64,000 bases of DNA from Thalassobius sp. Cn5-15 (GTDB lineage: Bacteria; Pseudomonadota; Alphaproteobacteria; Rhodobacterales; Rhodobacteraceae). Of the stretch, positions 34,475 to 44,793 are shown in pieces (positions within the stretch are counted from its first letter, which is position 1; each line of letters opens with the position of its first letter). Where the stretch lies: assembly GCF_022347685.1 (NCBI RefSeq), contig NZ_JAKRGF010000002.1, positions 124,001 through 188,000 on the forward strand, read 5' to 3'. A model generated the notes under the pieces. The model was not told the origin of the DNA, did no database searches, and saw only the letters and a list, made by a program, of their open reading frames with translations. The position numbers and the translations under genes are program-made.

Positions 34475-35725
34475 TCAACGAGATACCACCCATTTGGCAA
34501 AATCGCGGCAGAAGGGCGCAAGTTCGCCGCTCCAGCCCTGTTTTGGATCCACCAATGGCGCTGAAATGAGCTGATCGTTTCGCCAGACCGCTGGATCCGC
34601 CATAACCGCCGCCGCAGGGCGCAGAGATTCGCGCCAGTTCTCGCAGCCCCGCAGACCCGCCTCCCCCATCGGCGCGATGTGCAGGTCAGGCGTCATGGGA
34701 CCGGTCAGATGCCAGCGGGTGTCAAACGGCACTGTCGGCTCACCGCGCAGATCGGCAACTGCGGCATATTCACGGTGCAGGTAGACCGCGCCTTTGCGAT
34801 GCGTCATGCGCACACCGGCTAATGTGGCCCCCTGCCCGCCGAGCGCGCTGTTACGGAATTGGGTCAGTTCCGCCCCCCGCGGCCCGTAGCCCTGTCCATT
34901 GATCCAACTCAGCGCGTGGCTCAGCAAACGACGTTGCAATTCTGCGGGCAAGGCGGCGAAGGGTTCAGCGTCAATCGCCAGATCGCCAGCGGCTTGGCTG
35001 ACATACTCGCCGGCAAACTGCGCCACCGCCCAGTTGAGGGCCTGGCGCGCCTGTCCCAGCGCCTCAGCCGAGGTGGCCACCTGATCGACGCTGACCCCTT
35101 GCTCCGCCAGACCTTGCAACGCCCATCGCATTCGCACCCGCTCATATCGCGGGTTTTCATTACTGGGGTCATCGACCCATGCGACGCCCTGCCCGCGCAA
35201 CGCGTCCCGCAGCGCCTCACGCCCGACCGTCAACAAAGGGCGGTGAAAAGTCACGCCATCAACCACTTTGGCAGACGCCATAGCAGACAGGCCATCCACC
35301 CCAGCCCCGCGCGCGAGCCGCATCAGTAGCGTTTCAGCCACATCATCACGGGTGTGGCCCAACAGCACCGTAGCGATATCACGCTTTGCCGCCCACCCGG
35401 ACATAAGGTGGTAGCGGGCGCGGCGGGCGGCATCCATCAGGTTGCCACCCGCCGCGCCCGCCTGCGCCCATTCTAATGTGTCATGGGATAATTTCAGCGC
35501 TGAGGCATGACGCGCGACCTCTGCCGCCTCTGCCGCTGCCTCTGGCCGCAAACGGTGATCAACCGTGACCACATGCAGGGCACGGCCCGTACCCGCAGAC
35601 CAGTCTGCCGCCAGATACATCAGAGCAAGGGAATCACTACCGCCCGAAACCGCCAGACCCAGCGGGCCGTCAGGCACATCCTGCAACGCCGCCGCCAGCT
35701 GGGCGGCAAGCGCATCCTTTGTCAT
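34475..35725 (-). CDS. tilS: tRNA(Ile)-lysidine synthase TilS
   Basis: 416 residues. PP-loop SGGSDSLALM near residue 25-34, HRLRPEAAAEA, GHTRDDVAETLLMRLARGAG and WVDDPSNENPRYERVRMR are standard TilS segments. It adds lysine to C34 of tRNA(Ile) so that AUA is read. Its start overlaps the cpoB stop (ATGA), the same tol-pal-cpoB-tilS-ftsH order seen in related bacteria. Confidence 0.94.
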   Translation of the reverse strand: MTKDALAAQLAAALQDVPDGPLGLAVSGGSDSLALMYLAADWSAGTGRALHVVTVDHRLRPEAAAEAAEVARHASALKLSHDTLEWAQAGAAGGNLMDAARRARYHLMSGWAAKRDIATVLLGHTRDDVAETLLMRLARGAGVDGLSAMASAKVVDGVTFHRPLLTVGREALRDALRGQGVAWVDDPSNENPRYERVRMRWALQGLAEQGVSVDQVATSAEALGQARQALNWAVAQFAGEYVSQAAGDLAIDAEPFAALPAELQRRLLSHALSWINGQGYGPRGAELTQFRNSALGGQGATLAGVRMTHRKGAVYLHREYAAVADLRGEPTVPFDTRWHLTGPMTPDLHIAPMGEAGLRGCENWRESLRPAAAVMADPAVWRNDQLISAPLVDPKQGWSGELAPFCRDFAKWVVSR

Positions 35726-36537
35726 GAACAGGCCAGACGGCTACGCTCCGCCTCTGCCGCTGTGACAGAGTCGCTGCCGGGGAAGCGCACGCCCACTTCG
35801 GCCAATGTCACGCAGGCTTCTGCAGTTTGACCCAGCTGACCCAGCGAATAGCCCAACTTATAGAGAGCCTCCGGCGCGCTATCACCATCAGGCGCGGCGC
35901 TGAATGCCTCAAGGTATGCGCGGGCCGAGGCGGTTTGATCGCCCCCCCCCGCCAAAGCATCGCCGCGCATCAGATGCGCCAAAGGTGCCAACGGGCTGCC
36001 GGGATAGGTGGTGAGGAACGTCTCCAGAAGCCCCAACGCCTCAGCATAGCTACCCGCATTGAGCGCCGCGTCAGCGCGTTCAAAATCCGCCTCTTCGCCA
36101 ATCGCCAGCTCAGGCCCCTCAACAATACCGGCATCCGGCGCAGGCGCGGCCACATCGACGTCGCCGCCAAGAGTACTGCCCTCAGCCAGCGTGGCGATAT
36201 CACAACCGGACTCCAACTCGCACAGACGAAATTCCAGATCCCCCACACGGTTGCCGCCATCCGTGGCGATGCGATTGATGCGGAACTCCAACTCTTCAGT
36301 CTTTGCGGTCAGGCGCTGCATCTGCGTCTCAATCGCATTGGCGCGCTGCAACAACGTGCCGCCCGACGCCGCAGTGGGGGCGCCGGTTGTGTTCAGCTCG
36401 CGCTTCAGCCGCTGCAAATCCACATAGAGAACTGACAGCTCCTGCCGGATATCTGCCAGCGTCTGGTCGCGATCCTGCGCCCAGGCATCCTGCGGGGCGG
36501 TGGCAACAAGTAAGGCGACAATAGCAATCCAGCGCAT
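35722..36537 (-). CDS. cpoB: Tol-Pal cell-division coordinator CpoB (YbgF)
   Basis: 271 residues from the ATG at 36535-36537, with AGGATGAGAG upstream; the ATG at 36549 has its only ACAGG directly against the start codon. Signal peptide ends AWAQ. A coiled-coil (about 25-90, QELSVLYVDLQRLKREL, LLQRANAIETQMQRLTAKTEELEFRINRI) is followed by C-terminal TPRs (GSYAEALGLLETFLTTYPGSPLAPLAHLMRGDALAGGGDQTASARAYLEAF). Periplasmic partner of Pal/TolA that times wall synthesis with outer-membrane constriction. Confidence 0.92.
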   Translation of the reverse strand: MRWIAIVALLVATAPQDAWAQDRDQTLADIRQELSVLYVDLQRLKRELNTTGAPTAASGGTLLQRANAIETQMQRLTAKTEELEFRINRIATDGGNRVGDLEFRLCELESGCDIATLAEGSTLGGDVDVAAPAPDAGIVEGPELAIGEEADFERADAALNAGSYAEALGLLETFLTTYPGSPLAPLAHLMRGDALAGGGDQTASARAYLEAFSAAPDGDSAPEALYKLGYSLGQLGQTAEACVTLAEVGVRFPGSDSVTAAEAERSRLACS

Positions 36538-36597
36538 CTGTTCTCTCATCCTGTAGTGGCGATCCCGCCGGTTGTACCTGCCTGCAAGCAGCGGGGC

Positions 36598-37113
36598 TTA
36601 ACTTGCCGACAATACCGTCACACCACGACGGTTTTGCGAATAGCAACTTTCGTCCGAACAAATCGAGATCGGCCGCTCTTTACCAAAGCTAACCACCTTC
36701 AGGCGGTTGGGCGCAATCCCCCGTTGGATCAGATACTGGCGCACTTCACTGGCCCGACGAGCCCCGAGGGCGAGGTTGTATTCGCGGGTGCCCTGTTCAT
36801 CAGCGTGACCTTCGATCACTGCGCTGAAATCCATGTTCTGCAACAGCCAGTCCGCCTGCAGATCCAGCGTCGAAGCAGCGGTGGGCGAAATTGTCGATTC
36901 GTTCACCGCAAACAGGATGCGATCACCAACGGTCTGTTGGAAATACGCGGGCGAACTGGGGTCACCCTGCACGCCAGCCACCCCACCTGCCGACGGATCA
37001 CCGCTGAGGTAGACGTCATCACCTGCGCCAGGGTTGGTACAGGCTGCCAGCGCCAGTGCACCGGTTAGCATCAATGCCCGTGTGAGCCCTTTATTCATCG
37101 CCAAATTCATCAT
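36598..37113 (-). CDS. pal: Peptidoglycan-associated lipoprotein Pal
   Basis: 171 residues. Lipoprotein signal with LAAC; OmpA-type domain at the C-terminus (DRILFAVNESTISPTAASTLDLQADWLLQ, AVIEGHADEQGTREYNLALGARRASEVRQYLIQRGI, VVSFGKERPI, NRRGV). Tethers the outer membrane to peptidoglycan and binds TolB. Two adjacent ATG codons (37113, 37110) follow CAGGAAG. A 189-bp gap separates it from tolB, with no gene, so pal may have its own promoter. Confidence 0.95.
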   Translation of the reverse strand: MMNLAMNKGLTRALMLTGALALAACTNPGAGDDVYLSGDPSAGGVAGVQGDPSSPAYFQQTVGDRILFAVNESTISPTAASTLDLQADWLLQNMDFSAVIEGHADEQGTREYNLALGARRASEVRQYLIQRGIAPNRLKVVSFGKERPISICSDESCYSQNRRGVTVLSAS

Positions 37114-37302
37114 CTTCCTGCCCTTACCTCTATCTGCGCCCTAGCAGAGCGTGTCTCTATCTGATCGGCGCACCAATCCACGTGTCGTTTCCGTCAAGCT
37201 TGCAGTCTGACCTGCCTCCGCCCGTTTCCAACAGTAGGGGGGCAAAGCGCAAATCAGGTCAAGCCCTGCCCCCACATCCCAAAGGCGCGGGCGGCCTGTC
37301 TG

Positions 37303-38625
37303 TTATTCCTGCAGCGGCGACCACGACGGATCCGATCCACCGCCCTGCGTGCGCACACGGCGCAGGTTGCGTCCGGTGATATCGACCGAAAACAAGCTGG
37401 CCTTACCGTTGGCACCCTGAGTTTCACGGGTGAACATGATCACCCGACCGTTCGGTGACCACGTCGGCCCCTCATCCAGGAAGGAGGAGGTCAGAACCCG
37501 CTCTTCAGACCCATCTATGCGCATGACGCTGATATGAAAGCGGCCTTTGTTCTGTTTGGTAAAGGCGATCAGATCCCCGCGCGGCGACCAGACGGGCGAA
37601 CCATATTGCCCTTGACCAAAGCTGATCCGGCGCGGCTCGCCGCCGTTGGCATCCATAATATACAGCTGCTGGGTGCCGCTGCGGTCGCTTTCGAACACGA
37701 TGCGGCGACCATCGGGACTGAAGCTGGGCGCGGTTTCAATCGACGGTGCCGAGGTCAGCCGCTGGGTACGCCCCGAATTGATGTCCATTTTGTAAAGGTC
37801 GGTATTGCCGCCCTGCGTCAGCGAATAAAGCACTGTCTGCCCATCAGGCGAAAAGCGCGGCGCGAAACTCATGGTACCGTTTTGCTGTTCCAGCACCCGC
37901 CGACGGACCGAGGCCACATCCAACACGTAGATCCGCGGAAACCCCGTTTCATATGAGGTATAAAGGATTCGGTCACCCGTGGGCGAAAAGCGCGGTGCCA
38001 GCACGATGGCGCGACTATCGGTCAGAAACTGCAGGTTGGCGCCGTCATAATCCATGATCGCCAAACGTTTCTTGCGGTCATTTTTGGGACCGGTTTCGCT
38101 GACATACACAACACGGCTGTCGAAATAGGCGCTTTCACCGGTGATCCGGCTATACACCGCATCCGACACCTTATGTGCCATGCGCCGCCAGCCATCCTGC
38201 GTGCCGGTAAACTGCAGCCCACTGCCCAATTCCGTGCCCGCAAACACGTCATAGAGACGGAATTTCACCGTCAGACCACCGCCCGGCTGCACAGAGACCG
38301 CGCCTGAAATCAGCGCTTCGGCATTGATTGCCTTCCAGTCGGCGAACTGCACAGGGCTGGAGAAACTGGTGATCGTACTGATAAAGGCGCTGTCTGGGAT
38401 TTCCTCAAACAGGCCGGTGCCGCTGAGATCATCGGCCACAACCTGCGCGATGTCCTTGGCCAGTTGGCTGGCGTTACTGCTTTCCGCGACGAAATCAGGG
38501 GCGGCAAAGGGCAGTGCTTCGATCACGCCATTGGTAATCTCGATCCGAAGCGGGGCCGCCTCTGTTATAGCGGGCAGGCCAAGCATCATGGTCGCCGCGA
38601 GGCAGGTCAGGAAACGTCTGATCAT
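37303..38625 (-). CDS. tolB: Tol-Pal periplasmic protein TolB
   Basis: 440 residues. Signal peptide [24 protein letters not shown]-terminal domain [22 protein letters not shown]-terminal six-bladed propeller with repeated SPDG/SPTG-type loops ([62 protein letters not shown]). It links TolA to Pal. The start overlaps the tolA stop (ATGA). Confidence 0.97.
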   Translation of the reverse strand: MIRRFLTCLAATMMLGLPAITEAAPLRIEITNGVIEALPFAAPDFVAESSNASQLAKDIAQVVADDLSGTGLFEEIPDSAFISTITSFSSPVQFADWKAINAEALISGAVSVQPGGGLTVKFRLYDVFAGTELGSGLQFTGTQDGWRRMAHKVSDAVYSRITGESAYFDSRVVYVSETGPKNDRKKRLAIMDYDGANLQFLTDSRAIVLAPRFSPTGDRILYTSYETGFPRIYVLDVASVRRRVLEQQNGTMSFAPRFSPDGQTVLYSLTQGGNTDLYKMDINSGRTQRLTSAPSIETAPSFSPDGRRIVFESDRSGTQQLYIMDANGGEPRRISFGQGQYGSPVWSPRGDLIAFTKQNKGRFHISVMRIDGSEERVLTSSFLDEGPTWSPNGRVIMFTRETQGANGKASLFSVDITGRNLRRVRTQGGGSDPSWSPLQE

Positions 38626-39692
38626 TTGATCCTCATTTTCTCCGGATTGAAGGTCATTTCAATTTCACGCCATTGTTCAAATTTTTCCACCGGCAACGGA
38701 AAACCGCGGGCACCACAGCGGATAATTGCCCGTCGTGCCGCCTGAAAGGCCTGATTAACAGACCCGCCGGTGCCGCCGGAACTGGACAGCATACGGATGC
38801 TGCCTGCGTTGGGCTTACCATCCTCGGACAGCGCAACCGAGACCACCACCGTCGTGCGCAGCGCGGCCGACGAAAGCGATCCGGTGTTCCAGCATTTTTC
38901 CACTGACACCCGCAGAGCATCCTTTTCACCCGCACTCAGCGGCGGACCCGATGGGCGCGCAGGCTCCGACGGCGTGTCTGCTTGTTCACTGGCCAATCCG
39001 GCCAGCACATCGTCAACCGCAGACTGGGTATGTTCCTGCGCTGGTTGCTGCGCTACCTCTTGCGGTGGCTCGGGGCGGTTCGGCCGCAGGCGCGGGCGCA
39101 GGGAACGGGACAGCCCCTGCTCTTCTGCCTCTTCAGCCTCTGTCACAATCTCTGTCGCGGCGGCCTCTTCGACGGTGCGCTCTTGGTCGGGCAGCTGTTC
39201 CTCGCCCGCCTGATCAGAGGTTTCCACCTCCTGCGCCACATCAGCCACCTGATCCTCTGGATCAGGCTGCTCTACCGGTGTCGGTGCCACACGATCCGCC
39301 GCCTCGGGGCGCAGCGGTTCTAGGGTCACCGGGCCCTCAGTTTCAGGGGCCTCTGGTTCCGGCGCGATCACCGTTACATCGTCCGCAGGCGACGGCGGCG
39401 CAGGCGGGTCAGGTTCCACCGGTTGGGGCGGTTCTGGGCGCGGGGGCGGACGCACAGGCGCAGGGTCCTCGGGCGGATCCTGGGGCACATCTGGGACCTC
39501 TGGCGCGACCACATCTGTGGACGGCACCTCTGGCGGGGTGGTGTTGAACAGACTGTCAAATTCCGCCTCAGAAATAGCCACCACTTCGGTCACCTCAAAC
39601 GGTTCCGACGTGGGCTGGAACGCCCCGCCGAACAGCACCCAGCCGATGAGGCCGACATGTGCAACGCCTGAAATGGTGTAGCCGATCTGCAT
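38622..39692 (-). CDS. tolA: Cell envelope protein TolA
   Basis: 356 residues. One N-terminal membrane helix ([20 protein letters not shown]), a long Pro/Glu-rich middle (about 50-250) in place of the Ala/Lys helix of E. coli TolA, and a TonB/TolA-like C-terminal domain ([39 protein letters not shown]). It spans the periplasm and passes force from TolQR to TolB/Pal. Identification rests largely on its place between tolR and tolB, plus domain order. Confidence 0.92.
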   Translation of the reverse strand: MQIGYTISGVAHVGLIGWVLFGGAFQPTSEPFEVTEVVAISEAEFDSLFNTTPPEVPSTDVVAPEVPDVPQDPPEDPAPVRPPPRPEPPQPVEPDPPAPPSPADDVTVIAPEPEAPETEGPVTLEPLRPEAADRVAPTPVEQPDPEDQVADVAQEVETSDQAGEEQLPDQERTVEEAAATEIVTEAEEAEEQGLSRSLRPRLRPNRPEPPQEVAQQPAQEHTQSAVDDVLAGLASEQADTPSEPARPSGPPLSAGEKDALRVSVEKCWNTGSLSSAALRTTVVVSVALSEDGKPNAGSIRMLSSSGGTGGSVNQAFQAARRAIIRCGARGFPLPVEKFEQWREIEMTFNPEKMRIK

Positions 39693-39698
39693 CTGCGA

Positions 39699-40187
39699 TC
39701 AGTTCCCTGTGGTCTCTGTCTCTGCGTCAAGTGCGGGGCCGCCTGTGTCTGTCACCAGACCAATATTGCTAAAGCCCGCGCGGTTAAGCGCGCCCATGAC
39801 CTGCACCACATCCTCATAGGACACGGATCCGTCCGCGCGCAGGAACACACGATCGCCTTCACGCTCCGCCGCGATGGCACGCAAGCGGCCCACCAGATCG
39901 ACGCGCGCCACTTCGGTTTTCTGGATCATCACCGTGCCTTCGGCAGTGATGGTGATTGCCAGCGGTTCTTCCTGCTCGCCGGGCAAAGCACCAGCGGCGG
40001 TTTTCGGCAACTCCACCGGCACACCCACCGTCATCAAGGGCGCCGAGACCATAAAGATGATCAAGAGCACAAGCATCACATCCACAAACGGCGTAACGTT
40101 AATCTCTGCCATCGGCTGGGCACCACCGCGCCGCGCGCGTCTGCGGCGCCCGCCGCCTGCCCCCTTTTTCATCACACCCGCGCCCAT
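39699..40187 (-). CDS. tolR: Proton-motor protein TolR
   Basis: 162 residues. Basic N-terminus, one membrane helix INVTPFVDVMLVLLIIFMVSAPLMTVGVPVELPKT with the conserved membrane aspartate, and a periplasmic ExbD/TolR domain (TITAEGTVMIQKTEV, VFLRADGSVSYEDVVQVMGALNRAGFSNIGLVTD). Works with TolQ as a proton-driven motor. It is 3 bases after tolQ. Confidence 0.97.
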   Translation of the reverse strand: MGAGVMKKGAGGGRRRRARRGGAQPMAEINVTPFVDVMLVLLIIFMVSAPLMTVGVPVELPKTAAGALPGEQEEPLAITITAEGTVMIQKTEVARVDLVGRLRAIAAEREGDRVFLRADGSVSYEDVVQVMGALNRAGFSNIGLVTDTGGPALDAETETTGN

Positions 40188-40190
40188 GGA

Positions 40191-40886
40191 TCACAGATCC
40201 AACTGACGGCTGAGGATAGTGGAAAACTCGTCCGCAAAGGCCTCATAGCCCGCAATGATGCGATCCGCATCGGCAGAGAGCTTGTTGTAAAACACCACGG
40301 CCGGAATCGCCGCCAACAGGCCGAGGCCAGTCGCCAAAAGCGCCTCTGCGATGCCCGGTGCAACAACAGCGAGGTTCGTCGACTGCTGCTCTGCAATGTC
40401 GATGAAGGCCACCATGATGCCCCAGACGGTGCCGAACAGTCCGACAAAGGGCGCTGTGGAACCGACGGTCGCCAGAACCGGCAGGCCGTTTTGCAGCCCC
40501 TCGGCCTCTTTGGCGATGGCCACATCCATGGACCGGTCAATCCGTGCCTGCGCACCGGCAATCAATCCCCCATCATCACGATGCGACCGACGCCATTCGA
40601 TCATGCCTGCGGCAAAGACTTTTTCCGAATGCCCCTTGGGGTCCGGCCCGATCTGATCAAAGAGACCGTCCAGTGGCTCCCCCGACCAGAAGGCGCGATC
40701 AAACCGCGCCGCCTCGCGCCGGGCCGCACGGTAGGAGATGGTTTTCTGAATAATAATCGACCAAGACCAGAACGACGCCACAATCAGCAGCAACATCACC
40801 AGTTTCACGGTCAGTGTGGCGCGTGCAAATAGTGCCCACATGGAGAAATCAATCTCCTGCGCCAAGGCAAGGGTTTCTGTTTCCAT
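40191..40886 (-). CDS. tolQ: Proton-motor protein TolQ
   Basis: 231 residues, MotA/TolQ/ExbB family with three membrane helices. The conserved segments ATVGSTAPFVGLFGTVWGIMVAF and VVAPGIAEALLATGLGLLAAIPAVVFYN form the channel helices. First gene of the tolQRAB group; 183 bp without a gene separate it from ybgC, which normally leads the operon. Confidence 0.97.
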   Translation of the reverse strand: METETLALAQEIDFSMWALFARATLTVKLVMLLLIVASFWSWSIIIQKTISYRAARREAARFDRAFWSGEPLDGLFDQIGPDPKGHSEKVFAAGMIEWRRSHRDDGGLIAGAQARIDRSMDVAIAKEAEGLQNGLPVLATVGSTAPFVGLFGTVWGIMVAFIDIAEQQSTNLAVVAPGIAEALLATGLGLLAAIPAVVFYNKLSADADRIIAGYEAFADEFSTILSRQLDL

Positions 40887-41069
40887 AAGCCTGCTCTGCT
40901 CTCTTGGGCCGTTTGTCGACCTTTGTTTACGCGCAAAGCTAGCTGAAAATCAGGGGGAAAGCCATCAAAATGGCGTCAACACGCGCCTTTCCGCCTAAAA
41001 TTGATCAGGTTTAGGCGCAGCCCCACCCCCGTTGCCGCAACAGCGCTGTAACAGCGGCCGATCCTGAGC

Positions 41070-41456
41070 CTAGTTCACCATCTGGCGAATGTTTGCGGGC
41101 ATGCGGGCGGGCTGACCGTCTTCATTCATCATGATCACGGTGACCACGGCGTGAAATAGGGCTTTGCCCTGGCATGTTACCCATTGATCCATCACCAGAC
41201 GTGCACCTGTTACCTGCGCCACCTCTGTGGTGACGATCAGCTCATCATCCAGCTTGGCGGGCGCCAAATAATCCGCCTCCACCCGACGGACAGCAAAGAC
41301 GAAGCCCTCGGCCTTCATCGCGTTCTGATCGATTCCGATCTCACGCACCCATTCACTGCGGCCGCGCTCAATGAATTTCAGATAGTTGGCATAATAGACG
41401 ATGCCCGCCATGTCGGTGTCTTCGTAGTAAACGCGCACGGGGAGTTCGTAGATCAT
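41070..41456 (-). CDS. ybgC: Tol-Pal-associated acyl-CoA thioesterase YbgC
   Basis: 128 residues, hotdog fold. Opens VRVYYEDTDMAGIVYYANYLKFIERGRSEWVRE with the catalytic aspartate in YYEDTD and the conserved H/N-region residues. Hydrolyses short acyl-CoA or acyl-ACP species and is usually encoded with tolQRAB. Gap of 42 bp to thpR. Confidence 0.94.
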   Translation of the reverse strand: MIYELPVRVYYEDTDMAGIVYYANYLKFIERGRSEWVREIGIDQNAMKAEGFVFAVRRVEADYLAPAKLDDELIVTTEVAQVTGARLVMDQWVTCQGKALFHAVVTVIMMNEDGQPARMPANIRQMVN

Positions 41457-41498
41457 CTGCTTGCCTTCTATAATCCGGTAACCGCACCGTAGCAGACG

Positions 41499-42050
41499 TT
41501 AAAGAGGCTGCAAGTCATAGCTGGCCAGCGGCTCATAAATAGGGCCATCAGCGGTGAGGGTCGATTGGTAGAGGGAAAAGGTCACCCCCTCCTCAAGCGC
41601 CATCGTGACCGCGCCCTGTGACAGCACAAACGCCGCCAGTCGCGCCTGCGCATCAGGCGGCAGACCACGCTGGAAGCGCACCAGCGTCACATGAGGTTTA
41701 AACCGACGACGCGGCAGGTCGATCCCTGCCCCGCGCGCCACCTGCACAACCTTTTCCTGCAGATGCAGCAGTTCCGGAACCCGTTCGGCAAGCATGACCA
41801 GCGCGTTCGGGGATTTGCCACCCCATACTTCCAGCCCTTGCAATTGCAGGCGCGCCTGCGGCAGACGCAGATCGCTGAGGCCCTCATGCAGCGGCTCCAG
41901 CACATCGTCCGGCTGCGCATCAAGGAAGCACAGGGTCAGGTGCAGGTTCTCCTCCTCCACCTCACGGCCAATGCCCAGCCCCTCTGCCACCCCCAACAGC
42001 CCATCGCGCAAGGGCTCCGGCAGATCAAGAGCGATGAACAGCCGCCTCAT
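41499..42050 (-). CDS. thpR: RNA 2',3'-cyclic phosphodiesterase, 2H family
   Basis: 183 residues. The two HxTx motifs of the 2H phosphoesterases are present, HLTLCFL and HVTLVRF, with MRRLFIALDLPEPLRDGL at the start. ThpR-type enzymes open 2',3'-cyclic phosphates in RNA and were first described as 2'-5' RNA ligases. Its ATG overlaps the stop of the unknown gene before it (ATGA). Confidence 0.92.
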   Translation of the reverse strand: MRRLFIALDLPEPLRDGLLGVAEGLGIGREVEEENLHLTLCFLDAQPDDVLEPLHEGLSDLRLPQARLQLQGLEVWGGKSPNALVMLAERVPELLHLQEKVVQVARGAGIDLPRRRFKPHVTLVRFQRGLPPDAQARLAAFVLSQGAVTMALEEGVTFSLYQSTLTADGPIYEPLASYDLQPL

Positions 42051-42730
42051 TCGCCGCGCTGGATCTGGTCACTGTCATCCTCGATCACCAGATCGCCCTG
42101 CACCTGCAGACGCGCATAAAGGCGCAGCGCGTGGGACGGATCGCGGTCTGATCCCGGCATCAACGGTGCATAGGCCGCGCGGATCACACCGGCCACATCG
42201 GGCCGCAGGATCACAGCCTCACCCGCAAGCGCCAGCGGCGAGGTTTCAGCAAAGGCCGCATTTGACCAAAGCAGCATCACCTGAACCACCTGCGTCAGCG
42301 CCAGCGTTTCAGCGGGCATCTGGGCCATTGACACATCCATCTGCACGAAGACAAAAGCCGCCTGAATGGCCCCCAGATCATCAAATCTGAAACCGCGATA
42401 CTGGTTGGCATCCTGCTCTTTCAGTTTGCCCACCAGCGTGGCCAGATCCGGCACCAACTGATCAAGGTTCGGCACCTCTAACAACTCATCCCAGTCCTTG
42501 AAGAAGAAGAACATCAGATTGGCGCCCAACTCGGGGTCTGTTTCGGCCATCTTGTGACCGGCGAGGGCCACCACAGCCTCCAACGCGCCTTTGACGACCT
42601 CCAGCGTCTCCTCCTCAACACCGAAAACCACAGGTACGATGGGACGTCCCCAACGGGCAAAAACATAATCGCCGCCGTCGCGGGTGAACAGCGCCTGAAC
42701 AGCTTCGGGAGAGAGGGCTTCGGGTGTCAT
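42047..42730 (-). CDS. Conserved-looking protein of unknown function in the ruv-tol block
   Basis: 227 residues from the ATG at 42728-42730, fixed by its ATGA overlap with the MazG-like gene stop. No signal peptide or membrane helix. It is acidic and mixed alpha/beta in look: [60 protein letters not shown], then ALRLYARLQVQGDLVIEDD at the end. I do not recognise a family. Coupled to mazG-like upstream and thpR downstream, so a nucleotide or RNA-related role is possible but unproven. Confidence 0.85.
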   Translation of the reverse strand: MTPEALSPEAVQALFTRDGGDYVFARWGRPIVPVVFGVEEETLEVVKGALEAVVALAGHKMAETDPELGANLMFFFFKDWDELLEVPNLDQLVPDLATLVGKLKEQDANQYRGFRFDDLGAIQAAFVFVQMDVSMAQMPAETLALTQVVQVMLLWSNAAFAETSPLALAGEAVILRPDVAGVIRAAYAPLMPGSDRDPSHALRLYARLQVQGDLVIEDDSDQIQRGE

Positions 42731-43092
42731 TCTGGATCCTTCAGATACTTGCCCCATTTTCGCGCAAAGACATGGGCAAGGTCCACCCCCTGCCAGTCTG
42801 CAAACAACAAGACAAAGCCAAAAAGATCGGCCATCTCGTCCTCTAAGTCACGACGCAACACATCGGGATCACAATCGCTGCCACGCGAACGACCAGAGAG
42901 TTTCAGATAGGCCGATGATACCTCGCCCAATTCTTCCATCATCTTGCCGAGGTAGAAACTACCATCCCGCGTTACATCAAAATTGTCACCGTAGATCTGG
43001 CCAATCCGCACGGCGATGTCCTGTAACCCGGCCAAATCACGCGGGGTGTCGGTGCGATCACTTGCCAAAGAGGGTGCCCTGTTCTTTTTCAC
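42727..43092 (-). CDS. MazG-like nucleotide pyrophosphohydrolase
   Basis: About 113-121 residues. The all-alpha NTP-PPase metal motif is visible: [16 protein letters not shown] (ExxE) followed by [16 protein letters not shown] (ExxD). It probably hydrolyses non-canonical or excess nucleoside triphosphates. The start is uncertain: the longest frame begins with GTG at 43092, overlapping ruvB by 35 bases; a TTG at 43068 overlaps less. The stop overlaps the next ATG. Confidence 0.85.
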   Translation of the reverse strand: MKKNRAPSLASDRTDTPRDLAGLQDIAVRIGQIYGDNFDVTRDGSFYLGKMMEELGEVSSAYLKLSGRSRGSDCDPDVLRRDLEDEMADLFGFVLLFADWQGVDLAHVFARKWGKYLKDPE

Positions 43093-44092
43093 TGCGCTGT
43101 GGCGCCTCCAGCCCCATGTGCCGCCATGCTTTCGCCGCCAGCATTCGACCGCGCGGGGTGCGTTGGATCAGGCCCTGCTGCAACAGGAAAGGTTCAATCA
43201 CCTCCTCCAGTGCGTCCCGGCTCTCACTCAGCGCAGCCGCAATGGTTTCGATTCCAACGGGACCGCCACCGTAGTTTTCAGCAATCAGGCTCAAATAACG
43301 ACGGTCTGCGCCATCAAGGCCCAGATCATCCACCCCCAACCGCGTCAGCGCATGATCGGCCAGTGCCTGCGTGACCTTGCCATCGCCTTCGACCACGGCA
43401 AAATCCACCACACGCCGCAAGAGGCGGCCCGCAATACGGGGCGTACCGCGGGACCGTTTGGCGATCTCCCGCGCACCATCGGGTGTTGCGGGCGCCCCCA
43501 ACAATTTGGCGTTGCGCGTCACAATCTCGTTCAGCTCATCCACGGTGTAGAACTGTAGCCGTGTCGGGATGCCGAACCGGTCGCGCAATGGCGTCGTCAA
43601 CAGACCCAGTCGGGTGGTTGCCCCGACCAGCGTAAACGGCTGCAACTCAATCCGCACGGTGCGCGCAGCCGGACCTTCACCGATCACCAGATCCAGTTCG
43701 TAATCCTCCATCGCGGGATAGAGCACTTCTTCGACGGCGGGATTCAGACGATGGATTTCATCGATGAACAACACATCTCGCGCCTCAAGGTTCGTCAGGA
43801 TCGCCGCAAGATCACCCGCCTTGGCCAAAACGGGCCCTGAGGTCATGCGAAAATTCACCCCCAGCTCCCGCGCCATGATCTGTGCCAGCGTGGTTTTACC
43901 CAGACCGGGGGGGCCGTGAAACAGGGTGTGATCCATCGCCTCGCCCCGTTGGCGGGCCGATTGGATAAAGACACGTAGGTTCGCGCGCGCCTCTGCCTGA
44001 CCGATGAAATCGCCCAGTTCCTGCGGACGCAGGGCGCGGTCGTTGTCTTCGGGCAGCGGGTCTGGCCGCAGGTTCGGATCGGCGTCAATCAT
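43058..44092 (-). CDS. ruvB: Holliday junction branch-migration helicase RuvB
   Basis: 344 residues. AAA+ motifs [50 protein letters not shown] (sensor 1/arginine finger region) and C-terminal winged helix [22 protein letters not shown]. Hexameric motor of RuvABC recombination repair. Starts 5 bases after ruvA; its end overlaps the MazG-like gene. Confidence 0.98.
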   Translation of the reverse strand: MIDADPNLRPDPLPEDNDRALRPQELGDFIGQAEARANLRVFIQSARQRGEAMDHTLFHGPPGLGKTTLAQIMARELGVNFRMTSGPVLAKAGDLAAILTNLEARDVLFIDEIHRLNPAVEEVLYPAMEDYELDLVIGEGPAARTVRIELQPFTLVGATTRLGLLTTPLRDRFGIPTRLQFYTVDELNEIVTRNAKLLGAPATPDGAREIAKRSRGTPRIAGRLLRRVVDFAVVEGDGKVTQALADHALTRLGVDDLGLDGADRRYLSLIAENYGGGPVGIETIAAALSESRDALEEVIEPFLLQQGLIQRTPRGRMLAAKAWRHMGLEAPQRSEKEQGTLFGK

Positions 44093-44097
44093 CTAGC

Positions 44098-44793
44098 TTA
44101 TCCCTTCGGCGCCAAGAGGATCAGCGCAGCGCGGATCAGTTCCGATGTGCCTGCCTCTGGCGCATCCTGCGCAGCTTGGGCGACAGCGCTTGCCGCCTCC
44201 GCCGGTGCGTAGCCGAGGTTTGAAAGGGCCGACAGCGCATCAGACTGCGCCGCCGCCGATTGTTGCACCGCGGTGGGTTCCGCCTGCTTGCGGGGTTTGC
44301 GTGCAGGCTTTGGCGCATCCTCGATCACCTCAGCAGGTTCGGCGGCCTCGGTTCCCATAGCAGCGGACAGCGTGCCGCCCATCGCCATGACACCGGGGGC
44401 CTTATCCTTCAACTCATGCACCACACGCTGCGCGGTCTTTGGCCCGACACCCTTGGCCGCTTTGATCGCCGCAATATCTCCCAGCGTGATGGCGCGGCTA
44501 ACGCCCTCTGCGCCCAGTGCAGACAGAATCGCCAGCGACGCCTTCGCACCGATCCCCTGAACGGAGGTCAGCAGACGATGCCATTCCTTTTCCAAAAGCG
44601 TCGGAAAGCCGAAGAGCTGCATCAGATCCTCGCGCACCAGCATATCGGTATAAAGCGCCACCGCCTCCCCCGCGCGCGGCAGGGTCGCCATGGTGCGATC
44701 TGAGCAGTAGACGATATAGCCCACGCCGCGCACATCGATCAGCACGTGATCCTCACCACGATAGTCCAGAATACCCGAGAGTTTACCAATCAT
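44098..44793 (-). CDS. ruvA: Holliday junction protein RuvA
   Basis: 231 residues, longer than E. coli RuvA through an Ala/Pro-rich insert (about 145-175). Domain [32 protein letters not shown], HhH pair [13 protein letters not shown] and [20 protein letters not shown], and C-terminal domain III ([20 protein letters not shown]) that contacts RuvB. Overlaps the ruvC stop by ATGA. Confidence 0.97.
   Translation of the reverse strand: MIGKLSGILDYRGEDHVLIDVRGVGYIVYCSDRTMATLPRAGEAVALYTDMLVREDLMQLFGFPTLLEKEWHRLLTSVQGIGAKASLAILSALGAEGVSRAITLGDIAAIKAAKGVGPKTAQRVVHELKDKAPGVMAMGGTLSAAMGTEAAEPAEVIEDAPKPARKPRKQAEPTAVQQSAAAQSDALSALSNLGYAPAEAASAVAQAAQDAPEAGTSELIRAALILLAPKG

Noticed and set aside
32383-34569. 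A 728-codon open frame opposite ftsH
   Set aside because: Lies wholly antisense to a full, motif-complete ftsH; its His/Gln-rich product is what the GC-rich complement of a conserved gene gives.
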